Positions 7,366 through 15,711 are shown, counted from the first letter of the stretch. The stretch is DNA of 47,205 nucleotides from Brevibacillus laterosporus (GCA_007833815.1 CP033464.1:5512501-5559705); one strand, 5' to 3'. Translations and numbers: made by a program. Notes: generated by a model from the letters alone, not told the origin.

Positions 7366-8573
7366 TCAATACAAGGCACGCAATCTTACCATAGCTAAAA
7401 TTCCAACTATGATACATAGCGCGGCACAATAGACAAAAATACGATCCATTCCTATTGAAGAAGCCAGGAGGCCGGATAAGAAACTTCCTACAGGTAGACC
7501 AAATCCTGTAATGGAACGATTGGCAGTCAATACTCGACCCAATATCTCATTCGGCACCTGTTTTTGGATATAGGTTGAAACCAACACATGAAACGGAGCA
7601 AAAACAATGCCTGCAACAAAAAAACACAAAACAGCGACTTCCATACGTTTGGTAAAACCCAGAGGAAATGTAACCAAGCCCCACAAACAAATAATAGCCC
7701 CTACTGTCACTCCAATTGGATACTTCCAGTTCTTCGCAATGAATAACACTGAGCCACACAAGGACCCAACAGCTATTGCTGTAAGCATATATCCCTGATA
7801 AGCCTCATTACCAAGCCCCCACACTTGCTGTATATACACTGGCAATAATTCCACAGGTGCATATCCCATATTAAAAAACAAACTAAAGAATAAAAGAGAA
7901 AGAAGCATCGAATGCGCGCCAATATAACGATACCCTACAACAAGATCTTTCCAGAAATTCAGCAAAGATTCTCGTTTTGTATTACTTACTACGGTAGAAC
8001 TTGGCTTATATGTATAGGAAACTCGTAAAAAACAAGCTGCACACAAAAAGAAACTAATCGAATCAATAATAATGACGTTAGCAGGTCCAATTAATGTAAC
8101 AGCCAATCCAGCTAGCATAGGTCCAAAAAGCCAGACAATCTGCCACTGTGCACTCATTACGCTATTTGCTTTTATAATCTGTTCTTTATTCTTGATAAGA
8201 TGCGGTAACATAGCTTGCTGACCGGTACTGCTTAATGGTGATAACATACCAGCTAAGGCCATACCGTTACTACGGGGACTGTTGGCAAAGAAAGCAAGAA
8301 AACAAGCAAGCCATACAAGCATCCTCTTGCCACATTATCAAAAATAATTAATTTGCGCCGATCGATACGATCAAGTAAAACACCTGCTATTAAACCGGAT
8401 AATAGAGCCGGTACATAATAAGACAAAATGGAAGTACCCATAATAGCTCCAGAACCTGTTCGATGCAACAAATACCAACTTACTCCAAATGATCCAAAAG
8501 AATTTCCAACAGCTGATAAAAAGATACCAAGCCAGAACCAACGAAACGATGGTGTCCTCCATAGGTCTCTCAT
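7366..8573 (-). pseudogene. MFS transporter (EntS/MFS_3-like), split by one frameshift
   Basis: The N-terminal frame (ATG 8573, AGGAGG 8 nt upstream) encodes MRDLWRTPSFRWFWLGIFLS and a GxxxDRxxRRK loop, but runs into TAG at 8253-8255. The other frame carries on from LAGMLSPLSSTGQQAMLPHL to 7366 with the remaining helices. A single missing base around 8250-8262 would restore a normal permease of about 400 aa. The rest shows no second lesion. It is either a recent real mutation or a sequencing error. The likely role, if intact, is efflux of a small molecule; the substrate is unknown. Confidence 0.85.
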
Positions 8574-8713
8574 GCTGCACACCTCCTAAAAAAGAGGATA
8601 TCATATTTGATTAACTTTTTATATAAAAAAATTTAATAAGTGATAATATTTAGTAAATATCTCTTTCATTTTTTGTTAGCAGTTAGATACCATTCTTTAC
8701 TTTAGTCTATTAA

Positions 8714-8729
8714 AGTTTCACATGAAACA
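8714..8729. other. parS-like palindrome
   Basis: AGTTTCACATGAAACA agrees with the ParB/Spo0J site TGTTTCACGTGAAACA at 14 of 16 positions; the differences are the first base and one of the two central bases. It lies in the gap between codY and the MFS gene. The central CG is usually important for ParB, so binding is uncertain. Confidence 0.3.
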
Positions 8730-8740
8730 TTAAAAATAAT

Positions 8741-8774
8741 AAAAAAGAAGACATGCTCTAAATAAGCATGTCTT
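8741..8774 (-). terminator. codY terminator
   Basis: On the minus strand AAGACATGC pairs with GCATGTCTT around a 9-nt loop, followed by CTTTTTT. It lies about 50 nt after the codY stop. Confidence 0.9.
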
Positions 8775-8822
8775 ACAAAAGGAAGGAGAACATGGAAACC
8801 GTTTGATACTAGGCTTATGTGA

Positions 8823-9599
8823 TTATGATGTTTTCCATTTTTCCAGTTCAGAATGGAATTTATCATTTAACACCTTAATATACGTTCCTTTCATACCAAG
8901 AGAACGTGATTCTAGAACACCTGCACTTGCCAGCTTGCGCAATGCATTAACGATAACGGAGCGGGTCAAACCTGCTTGATCTGCTAATTGGCTAGCTACC
9001 AATAAGCCTTCTTTGGCATCCAATTGCTCCATGATTTTTTCAATTGCAATTTGCTCGCTATATGATAGAGAAGACAATGCAATCTTAGCAAATGTTTTAT
9101 CACGAACTTCATTCTCAATTTGTTCTGTACGCTGACGTACAATTTTCATTCCGACTACTGTTGCACCAATTTCAGCTAAAATGAGATCGTCGGTTTCAAA
9201 AGCACCAAACGCACGAGTTAATACTAATGTTCCTAATCTACTACCACCTGCATTAATGGGCACAATTGTTGTCATCATTTGCGGAAACAGATTTTTCCAC
9301 TCAGAAGGAACCATGCTGTAGTTGCTTTGAACAGCTTCGTTAGCTACGGAGAAATGAATCTCCAATAATTTTTCCTTATAGTTTTCAGGCAAGAAGCTTG
9401 TAAAACGTCCTGTTTCCTGAATAGAAATCTCTTGTACAAATCCACTACCTAAAATTTGACCATCCGCCGTGATGATATACATATTGGAGTTGATGATATC
9501 AGCGAGCAATTTAGCAATATCTTGGTAAGACACTCCACTGCCACCCATAGTTTTTTGTAACATCGTATTTATTCTTCTCGTTTTTTCTAACAAATTCAT
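8823..9599 (-). CDS. codY: GTP-sensing transcriptional pleiotropic repressor CodY
   Basis: CodY senses GTP and branched-chain amino acids and represses hundreds of starvation genes. The 258-aa protein has the N-terminal GAF domain (MNLLEKTRRINTMLQKTMGG...), a long linker helix, and the C-terminal winged helix. The recognition helix segment ASQLADQAGLTRSVIVNALR is intact. ATG 9599 follows AGGAGG with 9-nt spacing. Unlike B. subtilis, no codV-clpQ-clpY genes precede it; it is a single gene with its own terminator. A CodY-box-like sequence lies 37-51 nt ahead of the start. Confidence 0.98.
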   Translation of the reverse strand: MNLLEKTRRINTMLQKTMGGSGVSYQDIAKLLADIINSNMYIITADGQILGSGFVQEISIQETGRFTSFLPENYKEKLLEIHFSVANEAVQSNYSMVPSEWKNLFPQMMTTIVPINAGGSRLGTLVLTRAFGAFETDDLILAEIGATVVGMKIVRQRTEQIENEVRDKTFAKIALSSLSYSEQIAIEKIMEQLDAKEGLLVASQLADQAGLTRSVIVNALRKLASAGVLESRSLGMKGTYIKVLNDKFHSELEKWKTS

Positions 9600-9635
9600 T
9601 TGGAAATTCCTCCTCTAAATGTTTCATGCTCACAG

Positions 9636-9650
9636 TATTGTCTGAAAAAT
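9636..9650. promoter_or_regulatory. candidate CodY box upstream of codY
   Basis: TATTGTCTGAAAAAT matches the CodY consensus AATTTTCWGAAAATT at 12 of 15 positions. A second half-like site, ATTTTTTCAGACCTA, lies at about 9679-9693. Both are in the short region between the codY start and the upstream terminator, where the promoter must be. Confidence 0.45.
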
Positions 9651-9764
9651 GTGCCTTGATACCTCGTATTCCAAAAAAATTTTTTCAGACCTATACATAC
9701 GCCATATTTGAGAGGACTTTTTACGAAAAATGGGACGATTGAAAGCTCTGGAGCCAATCAATAG

Positions 9765-9791
9765 AAAAAGCCTGGCATTTGCCAAGCCTTT
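9765..9791 (-). terminator. terminator after the YitT-type gene
   Basis: On the minus strand AAGGCTTGGC pairs (with two wobbles) with GCCAGGCTT, followed by a T-run. It sits 20 nt after the stop at 9810. Confidence 0.75.
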
Positions 9792-9809
9792 CCAACTAAC
9801 AAGCACCAG

Positions 9810-10403
9810 TCATTCATGCACAATGCCTTGACGGTTCCACAAAAATGTAACGACTGACACAATCGAAATCGCTAGAAACGAGTAAGAATAATGGGGCGTA
9901 TCAGCTAACTGCGAACCAATAAATAAGATGACCATATCAAAAACAAAGATAAAAATCCCGATATTAATTCGTGTTAGATCAGATAAAAATTTAGCCATTA
10001 AATCAAATCCATCGGTAGCTGTATTAAATTTAAGTAACAATCCAATACCCGTACCAATGAATAAGCCTCCCAATATACTACTTGATAGTAACGAAAATGA
10101 TGTGAATGTGGGAACATGCTGTAACGGCGAAAATAAATCAATTAAAAAGGAGGAAAACAATAAACCATTGATGCTGTTGTAAAAATAAGCTCGTTTGGTA
10201 AACCAAGCGTATAAGTAGATCGGGATACTTGTTATGATCATCACCAGACCTACCTTGTAGCCAACCATATAGTTGATTATCAAAGCAATGCCTGTCAAAC
10301 CGCCGTCCATTAATTGATGTGGAATGATAAAACCGTTTACTCCAAGCGCAAGTAATACACTACCTACAATCACAGCTATTCCTTTACGTATCATGTATTC
10401 CAT
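9810..10403 (-). CDS. YitT/DUF161 family membrane protein (short form)
   Basis: A 197-aa integral membrane protein with about five hydrophobic segments. Family hallmarks are GFIIPHQLMDGGLTGIAL near the N-terminus and the FNTATDGFDLMAKFLS segment. B. subtilis YitT-type proteins usually carry a C-terminal cytoplasmic DUF2179 domain; this one stops after the last helix. ATG at 10403 is chosen for GGAG 6 nt upstream, which drops a 21-residue hydrophilic extension that has no ribosome site. The transport function is unproven in the family. It lies downstream of spo0M with 94 nt between them. Confidence 0.87.
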   Translation of the reverse strand: MEYMIRKGIAVIVGSVLLALGVNGFIIPHQLMDGGLTGIALIINYMVGYKVGLVMIITSIPIYLYAWFTKRAYFYNSINGLLFSSFLIDLFSPLQHVPTFTSFSLLSSSILGGLFIGTGIGLLLKFNTATDGFDLMAKFLSDLTRINIGIFIFVFDMVILFIGSQLADTPHYSYSFLAISIVSVVTFLWNRQGIVHE

Positions 10404-10497
10404 ACTCTTCTCCTTGGGGATGAGGTCAAGACTAGTGTATGAACAAAGCCTGCTTCTCATACCCAAAAAGGAAAAAGGCGTTAGTAATTCCTATTTC

Positions 10498-11274
10498 TTA
10501 TCCAATGCTTTTCATAATCATCTGTTCAATCCAGATTGCCAGCTCTTGAGTTGGTCTATTCTCGTCATTTTCGGATAAATGAAATCTCATATATCGCTCA
10601 TCCATATCAAACGCTTCCTCCAACATTCCTGCAAATCCACGCTTACGTTTATCTACCTCAAGAAGGACCTCCATTTCATTTTCCCGTAAAAAGAAAATGA
10701 CTTCCAACTCATCCACATATTTACGAAATTGACCTTGTGGACGAAACTCAAATTCTTGTACAAACGGATAAGGTTGACCAAGTCGACGATTAAATTCACA
10801 ATCTACTTTATATAACTGGAAGCCTAATGAAGTTATTGCCTCTAACACGTTAGACATCAACGGATGTGGTTTTACTTCAATATAATCCGAGTCACCGGGA
10901 TCAATAGCATTTTTAATATCTAGGCCTGTACGTAAATAGACCGGCTGTCTACCTATCGTTAAGGGCGTCGCATAAGGTAGCTGGAAGGTAAACGGATAAA
11001 CCTTCGTTTCTTGCGGTTCAATGGTAAAGGGTTCTGTCAAACGATGTTTTAACAGGATACACTCTTCCTTTGTTTTGTTATTATTACTTTCTCGCTCATA
11101 ATGAGTTATGACATAAATATAAATCTCATCAATATCCTGTTGAATATCTCCACCGGTGATATGAACCTCGCCTTGTACTAGTTCACCAGGCAGCAATGAT
11201 TCCTTGAACAGACGTGTATCTACAGTAGCTGCACCAACGCCTACACTCGCCATCATTTTTTTAAATAAAGACAT
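10498..11274 (-). CDS. spo0M: sporulation-control protein Spo0M
   Basis: A 258-aa arrestin-like protein beginning MSLFKKMMASVGVGAATVDT, with the typical SLLPGELVQGEVHITGGDI, YPFTFQLPYATPLT and DSDYIEVKPHPLMSNVLEA segments. Spo0M affects Spo0A-dependent early sporulation and cell shape in B. subtilis; its biochemical activity is not settled. The arrestin N and C lobes cover the first ~130 residues. The C-terminal part contains FFLRENEMEVLLEVDKR. The gene is cytoplasmic and apparently single. Confidence 0.93.
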   Translation of the reverse strand: MSLFKKMMASVGVGAATVDTRLFKESLLPGELVQGEVHITGGDIQQDIDEIYIYVITHYERESNNNKTKEECILLKHRLTEPFTIEPQETKVYPFTFQLPYATPLTIGRQPVYLRTGLDIKNAIDPGDSDYIEVKPHPLMSNVLEAITSLGFQLYKVDCEFNRRLGQPYPFVQEFEFRPQGQFRKYVDELEVIFFLRENEMEVLLEVDKRKRGFAGMLEEAFDMDERYMRFHLSENDENRPTQELAIWIEQMIMKSIG

Positions 11275-11375
11275 CCCCCAAAACCCCCTCGTTCAAAAAA
11301 CATTTCTTTAATTGACTATAACTATATACGAACGATTTTGGGCTTCGCTGCATTTTTCTCTCTATCAATAAATGG

Positions 11376-11888
11376 TCATCCAATTGTTTTCGGCTGTTCT
11401 TTGACTATTACGTATAAGTGCAGGACTCGTGAAATTACTAGTGTCTTTATATTTACCTCCATGACCTTTCCCTGAATAATGTACTCTCTTTTTTGCAACA
11501 ATTCGTGGAGTAATTCATGCATCTCCCCTACTTGTTCGACTTTTTTCCTTTTTAATTGAGCCAGATCCTTTTCTAAGCTGTGCTTCAACTCTTCTTCTAC
11601 AAATGTATTGGGCCGTTGTCCTAAAAAGGTGATTTCAACATCCTCAATCACGACGTTTTGCTTTCTACGTGCCACTTTATGCAATTCATTGAGGCTATCC
11701 ATCTCGCTTTGTAGGCGATCATTTAAAACATATAGATTCTTGTTCTCCAGCATTAAATCTTCCATCCTTTGAGTAAATAGGAATAAAAATATAGCTCCCC
11801 CTGCGATTGCTCCTAGAATAAACAAGCTGATATAGCGCAGGTAACGACGTAATTTAGGTAGTTGTTGCTCCCCCTGCTTACTTGTCAT
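11376..11888 (-). CDS. ytrI: sporulation membrane protein YtrI
   Basis: A 170-aa bitopic protein. A short basic N-terminus is followed by one membrane helix (ISLFILGAIAGGAIFLFLF), a coiled coil (QRMEDLMLENKNLYVLNDRL onward), and a C-terminal globular part. YtrI and YtrH are sporulation proteins in B. subtilis, expressed in the mother cell. The ATG at 11888 overlaps the ytrH stop (ATGA), and a GGGGAGAGG site lies just upstream, so translation is coupled. The assignment rests mainly on the ytrH partner and the topology. Confidence 0.8.
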   Translation of the reverse strand: MTSKQGEQQLPKLRRYLRYISLFILGAIAGGAIFLFLFTQRMEDLMLENKNLYVLNDRLQSEMDSLNELHKVARRKQNVVIEDVEITFLGQRPNTFVEEELKHSLEKDLAQLKRKKVEQVGEMHELLHELLQKREYIIQGKVMEVNIKTLVISRVLHLYVIVKEQPKTIG

Positions 11889-12199
11889 GAGCCTCTCCCC
11901 TGCGTAAGCCATAACATAGAGATGGTCCCGAGATGCGCTCCGATAAACGCTGCAAAAATATAAATGAGCTGTTTTAAGACAGGTGAGAAATTTCCTACAA
12001 ATAATTTTTCGATTTGCAAAAATGAGTCAAAGGTGCCTCCAAGAGCTCCGACCAGTCCCATAATTTTGAGTTGAATGGCTAACTCTGATATCACAAGTAA
12101 CGGGGCTCGATCGCTAAAAAAAGCACCCATGCCTCCAAGCACCGATCCTCCAATAACGATTCCATAAGCAATACAAAACGTTAAAATGACTTGCGCCAC
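11885..12199 (-). CDS. ytrH: sporulation protein YtrH
   Basis: A 104-aa membrane protein with about three hydrophobic segments, starting MAQVILTFCIAYGIVIGGSV; GGMGAFFSDRAPLLVISELA and AFIGAHLGTISMLWL fit the YtrH family. It is required for efficient sporulation in B. subtilis. The GTG at 12199 has AAGGAG 9 nt upstream. It is the first gene of a two-gene operon with ytrI. Confidence 0.88.
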   Translation of the reverse strand: MAQVILTFCIAYGIVIGGSVLGGMGAFFSDRAPLLVISELAIQLKIMGLVGALGGTFDSFLQIEKLFVGNFSPVLKQLIYIFAAFIGAHLGTISMLWLTQGRGS

Positions 12200-12284
12200 T
12201 ATCTCACGCTCCTTGCTTCATACTTGTACCATTTTTGTGTATGTTCTACCCTACGCGCGAACAGTGCCAAATATGATTGCGACC

Positions 12285-12311
12285 AAAGAGAGGTCCTAAG
12301 CACCTCTCTTC
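12285..12311 (-). terminator. terminator after the 32-aa membrane peptide gene
   Basis: AAGAGAGGT (12286-12294) pairs with ACCTCTCTT (12302-12310). It lies between the small gene and ytrH, and a short T-rich tract follows on the minus strand. Confidence 0.65.
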
Positions 12312-12350
12312 TATCGATCTTTCTTTGTCCGATCTATCTGCCATATGACT

Positions 12351-12449
12351 TTATTCAAATCCATCATCAATGACGATGGAGACGAGAAAAATCACAACAA
12401 CGATCCCAATGACAACCTCAAAACCGCCCAGTTTTAAAAAATTTCCCAT
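12351..12449 (-). CDS. 32-aa single-pass membrane peptide
   Basis: ATG at 12449 has a near-perfect AGGAGG site 6 nt upstream. It encodes MGNFLKLGGFEVV, a strongly hydrophobic helix (IGIVVVIFLVSIV), and an acidic end IDDGFE. The open frame extends 40 codons further upstream, but only to a GTG without a ribosome site, and the internal SD shows that translation starts here. It resembles the many tiny membrane proteins of spore formers that act as regulators or stabilisers of larger complexes. No family assignment. It lies next to ytrHI, but a terminator separates them. Confidence 0.6.
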   Translation of the reverse strand: MGNFLKLGGFEVVIGIVVVIFLVSIVIDDGFE

Positions 12450-12612
12450 AATCTCCCTCCTACTCGCTCCTTTTCTATAGGGATATGTCACGGTTGCAAA
12501 AAAGTCCCTAGGTAGTTGCCCAATTTCATGGATTTTGGGCTGACGAATAAAGGGAGTCCTTCTTTTCACATACTAAGTCCGACATTAGGGGAGAGGAGGA
12601 GGATCAGATACA

Positions 12613-13860
12613 TTGACCACCCCACGTCATTTACTTGGTAATCGCACATTCCTATTTCTGCTGGTTGCAGCTTTTTTCATGCATATCGCAATCTTTCTAG
12701 TCACGCCGATTTTTCCTATTTTTTTGGAAAAGGCACGTCATTTGCATGCGAGTCAAATTGGCTTCATTCTTGCTATAACTAGCTTAATGTACCAAATCGG
12801 CAGTTTAGTAGGTGGATTTTTATGTGATCGTGTTTCACGGAAGATTGTCATGGTGTGTGGAGCTGCTATTCAGGCAGGTGCCATGTTCGGGTATAGTGGA
12901 AGTCAAACCTTCCTGTTATTTATGCTATTTTCGGCCGTTAACGGTAGTGGTATGGGTTTACTAGCCCCTGCCTTAAAGGCAAAAATAGCTGATGTAGTGA
13001 AACAAGAAGATCGGACAACCGCTTTTTCATGGCGAGGAATCGCTGCAAACATCGGGATCATTATTGGAGGTCTCACGGTAACATTGCTTGCCTTAAGTAC
13101 GAATCGACTTGCCTTCATTTACGCAGCAGGGGTTTATGTATTGTTGACCCTTTTTCTACTATTTACCTTACCTAAAGAAGACCGTCAAGAAGCTACCAAA
13201 AAATCTCCCTTATCATGGAGCCAGTACAAACAGTTATTTGGCCATCGGAGCTTTCTGTTTTTCTGTCTGGTTTCTCTGCTAGTCTGGGGATTATATGCCC
13301 AATTTCCGCTCGTTGTTCCGTTGCGCGGACAACATATTATGGGGACGGGTGCCAAGGTAGGATTAATTTGGACCATTAATTCGATCTGCGTGGTCTTATT
13401 TCAAGGTGTCATTGCCCGATATATCTTAGAAAAAATTAGTCCATATTGGGCGATGGTCAGTGGCACCTTGTTTCTTGGTGCAGGGCTGTTCGCCATGGGA
13501 TTTGCTCAACAGTTCTGGACGTTCAGTGCTGCTGCCATTCTATTTATCATTGGCGAAATGCTAGCTGTACCCGTGTTTGACAGCTTAGTAGGGCATTTTG
13601 CTAAACCCCATCTATTAGGAGCCTATTATGGGATCGCGAACGTAGTCACAGGCATTAGTGGCGCCATAGGTAACGCAACTGGTGGTTATATGATTGAGCA
13701 TTTAGGTGGTGTAGGTAGTATGCGACCTTGGTATATGTATGGCATTATTACATTGATCTCCACTGCCATTCTGACTGCTTTTGCTATCTATGCCAACCCC
13801 CGACATAAAAATAAGGGTCCATCCTCTTCTCTACTACTAAAAAAGGAGCGTGCACGATGA
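12613..13860 (+). CDS. MFS transporter, drug-efflux type (DHA1-like)
   Basis: A 415-aa permease with about 12 hydrophobic segments. The cytoplasmic loop-2 motif GGFLCDRVSRK and PALKAKIADVVKQEDRTTAF after helix 4 are typical of proton-driven efflux pumps. The TTG at 12613 is used because GGAGGAGGA precedes it by about 9 nt and no ATG lies nearby. Its stop overlaps the start of the 53-aa gene (ATGA), so the three genes 12613-14183 form one operon ending in a terminator. The substrate is unknown. Confidence 0.88.
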   Translation: MTTPRHLLGNRTFLFLLVAAFFMHIAIFLVTPIFPIFLEKARHLHASQIGFILAITSLMYQIGSLVGGFLCDRVSRKIVMVCGAAIQAGAMFGYSGSQTFLLFMLFSAVNGSGMGLLAPALKAKIADVVKQEDRTTAFSWRGIAANIGIIIGGLTVTLLALSTNRLAFIYAAGVYVLLTLFLLFTLPKEDRQEATKKSPLSWSQYKQLFGHRSFLFFCLVSLLVWGLYAQFPLVVPLRGQHIMGTGAKVGLIWTINSICVVLFQGVIARYILEKISPYWAMVSGTLFLGAGLFAMGFAQQFWTFSAAAILFIIGEMLAVPVFDSLVGHFAKPHLLGAYYGIANVVTGISGAIGNATGGYMIEHLGGVGSMRPWYMYGIITLISTAILTAFAIYANPRHKNKGPSSSLLLKKERAR

Positions 13861-14018
13861 ATTTCTCATCTGATCATAAGGATTTACAAGGAGCAAACCT
13901 TTTGGATAAAGCACCGTTTTCGTCTCTATTGTTTCATATCGAAAATGAGGCTCACGAGGCGATGGTTGAGGAGCATAAGCGGTATAAACCTGAGTACAAG
14001 TTTTTGTTTTGGGAATAA
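13857..14018 (+). CDS. 53-aa protein coupled to the MFS gene, unknown function
   Basis: The ATG at 13857 overlaps the MFS stop codon and has AAGGAG 9 nt upstream, a strong sign of translational coupling. The peptide begins MNFSSDHKDLQGANLLDKAP, contains HIENEAHEAMVEEHKRY, and ends in the aromatic tail KPEYKFLFWE. It is hydrophilic with no membrane helix. No family is recognised. It may assist or regulate the transporter, but that is inference from coupling only. Confidence 0.6.
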   Translation: MNFSSDHKDLQGANLLDKAPFSSLLFHIENEAHEAMVEEHKRYKPEYKFLFWE

Positions 14019-14045
14019 TAAAACCCTGGAAGGAGTGATGAGAAG

Positions 14046-14183
14046 ATGAATATGGATAAAGAGCGTTTTTCCAACAACTCCAAGGAACGCAGCGAAACGA
14101 ATACACAGCCTAAAAAAACCCAGGACGATCGTCCCGGCTTTGGTGACAAGAAATTAGAAGGACCAGATCGTCCTTCCACGTAA
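14046..14183 (+). CDS. 45-aa hydrophilic protein, third gene of the MFS operon
   Basis: ATG at 14046 is preceded by GGAAGGAG at a somewhat long 10-12 nt. The product starts MNMDKERFSNNSKERSETNT and continues with KKTQDDRPGFGDKKLEGPDR. It is charged and Pro/Gly-containing, has no hydrophobic core and is probably disordered. The style resembles minor small acid-soluble spore proteins, but I cannot assign it to one. A terminator follows 9 nt after the stop. Confidence 0.5.
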   Translation: MNMDKERFSNNSKERSETNTQPKKTQDDRPGFGDKKLEGPDRPST

Positions 14184-14191
14184 AACAGACT

Positions 14192-14233
14192 GGCTTTCAT
14201 TTGTCTATGCTGAGGCAATTGGAAGCCTTTTTT
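14192..14233 (+). terminator. terminator of the MFS small-protein operon
   Basis: GGCTTTCATTTGTC pairs with GGCAATTGGAAGCC (one mismatch, two wobbles) and is followed by six T. Confidence 0.85.
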
Positions 14234-14340
14234 ACGTGAAAAAGGTCCCATCACTAATTAAATGCTCCATATATTCCTGTTAATTTTTCCTAATATCCAG
14301 ATAACCAGTACTTGAACGAACGAAGTTCAACTTTTAATCC

Positions 14341-14961
14341 TTACTGACTTTTCATGATAATTTTTCTGTACATTCCATTAAATAAAACTGGGGTATCTTC
14401 TTGAATTATTACTTTCTTATGAAATGGTTCAATCATTGTTTCAAAATTACGTCCAATATCCGTACCAAGTATGGAGATGATGGGACGAAGTAGTTGTTTA
14501 CCAAATGAAAGTTTCTTGTGTTTAGATTCAAATTTATCAAAAACCACAATGTTTCCATGTTCTTTTGTAACACGTATTATTTCTTGCATGCATCGGTTAG
14601 CATCAGGTACTACGGAGAGAATTAAATTTGCAATAATCATATCAAATGATTTGTCGGGAAAAAGTAAGTGCTGGGCATCCATTTCGATGAAATCAATATT
14701 CATTTGAGTGCTTACTTTTTCTTTAGCTTGAGAAATCATTGAAGATGATATATCAATAGCAGTTATTTGAATGTCCTGTTTGGCAAAAAAACATAGATCA
14801 GCTCCCGTACCAACACCCACAATCAAAATATGTTGCCCTGCACGCAAAGGGAGGTCATCAAATACCTGTTTCCTAGCTCGTAGAAAGGATCCACTGTTAA
14901 AAAGAGCATCGTAAAACGGAGCCCCTATTCTATAGATGAATTTATTCCAACTATTGTTCAT
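14341..14961 (-). CDS. class I SAM-dependent methyltransferase (phospholipid N-methyltransferase-like)
   Basis: About 206 aa from ATG at 14961 (MNNSWNKFIYRIGAPFYDAL). Motif I is ILIVGVGTGADLCF, the acidic residue binding the SAM ribose is in ITAIDISSSM, and SFDMIIANLILSVVPD gives motif IV. The PFYD entry helix and the C-terminal GTDIGRNFETMIE resemble UbiE/PmtA-type enzymes that methylate lipids. The true substrate is unknown. An ATG six codons upstream is possible but has no ribosome site. It is a single gene. Confidence 0.8.
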   Translation of the reverse strand: MNNSWNKFIYRIGAPFYDALFNSGSFLRARKQVFDDLPLRAGQHILIVGVGTGADLCFFAKQDIQITAIDISSSMISQAKEKVSTQMNIDFIEMDAQHLLFPDKSFDMIIANLILSVVPDANRCMQEIIRVTKEHGNIVVFDKFESKHKKLSFGKQLLRPIISILGTDIGRNFETMIEPFHKKVIIQEDTPVLFNGMYRKIIMKSQ

Positions 14962-15063
14962 TTCCTTCGCCCCTAACATTCAAATAATGGCTTGAATGTT
15001 TATATTATAAGATATAGAATAATATTCAAACAACTATTTTTTTGTTTTCGCTAGCATATATAT

Positions 15064-15117
15064 GGCAAAAAAGCACCCCTCTCCTTCTGTACAACTCCTA
15101 CAGAATAAAAAGGATGC
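15064..15117 (-). terminator. terminator of the M42 peptidase operon
   Basis: On the minus strand GGCATCC pairs with GGGGTGC, with an inner TTCTGTA/TACAGAA stem, followed by TTTTTT. A second, T-less 10-bp hairpin (GATTCTCCTG / CAGGAGAATC, 15169-15194) lies directly after the stop codon. Confidence 0.6.
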
Positions 15118-15204
15118 CTGTAAATTTCCAAAATAGCTGGCTGAAAGGTAGCGTTAGGAAATATATCTGATTCTCCTGCTCGATCAGGAGAATCCTCAGC
15201 TACT

Positions 15205-15711
15205 TCACTTTTGAACCGCTTGGACGTGGTAAGGAACGTACATTTCTTGTAACTGTTCAAAAAACTGCTTTTCTTCTTCAAGAGGAATTACTAATAGCAA
15301 ATACTGATTGAAATATGAAATAATACGATCAGCTTCCTGCTCTTTGAGAGTAAAACGTGGGAGCTCACCAACATCTTTTACCTCATAAAAGTATTGAAAG
15401 CGTTCAGGTGTCATCTTAGCGGTAAAAGTACGGCTTACCACCGTCTCCCCTCGATGATTGTCCTGCACATTTTCCGCAGTAGCACCCAGCAGCTTAAGAA
15501 TCTTTGCTGCATGTCCCCCTACTTTTTCAACCAGCATGTTGTCGTTATACTCCACCTCTAAATCAGTTAGACGTGTTTGAACAGAGTTAAGCATAGCCAT
15601 CAATACTTTGCGTACCACCAAGTTGGTTGGAGCAAATTTATGATCATAAAAATTATATTCCAGTACGGCATCTGTAACCGTTTCATGGCGATAAAATTTG
15701 ATGGCATTCAT
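15205..15711 (-). CDS. hypothetical protein, second gene of the M42 peptidase operon
   Basis: A 168-aa soluble protein beginning MNAIKFYRHETVTDAVLEYN, with no signal peptide or membrane segment. It contains GGHAAKILKLLGATAENVQD, KMTPERFQYFYEVKD, and a C-terminal LEEEKQFFEQLQEMYVPYH. I do not recognise the family. The start is ambiguous: AGGAAG lies 12 nt before ATG 15711 and only 3 nt before an in-frame GTG at 15720. The M42 gene ends 18-28 nt upstream, so the two are cotranscribed. Confidence 0.7.
   Translation of the reverse strand: MNAIKFYRHETVTDAVLEYNFYDHKFAPTNLVVRKVLMAMLNSVQTRLTDLEVEYNDNMLVEKVGGHAAKILKLLGATAENVQDNHRGETVVSRTFTAKMTPERFQYFYEVKDVGELPRFTLKEQEADRIISYFNQYLLLVIPLEEEKQFFEQLQEMYVPYHVQAVQK

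Noticed and set aside
8788-8810. cre-like TGGAAACCGTTTGA near the codY end
   Set aside because: The central CG is displaced, so it does not fit the consensus.
12450-12569. N-terminal extension of the 32-aa membrane peptide to a GTG at 12569
   Set aside because: There is no ribosome site at the GTG, whereas the internal ATG has a consensus one.
15051-15281. 76-aa minus-strand frame after the M42 operon
   Set aside because: It overlaps the end of the 168-aa gene in another frame and runs through the terminator hairpins.
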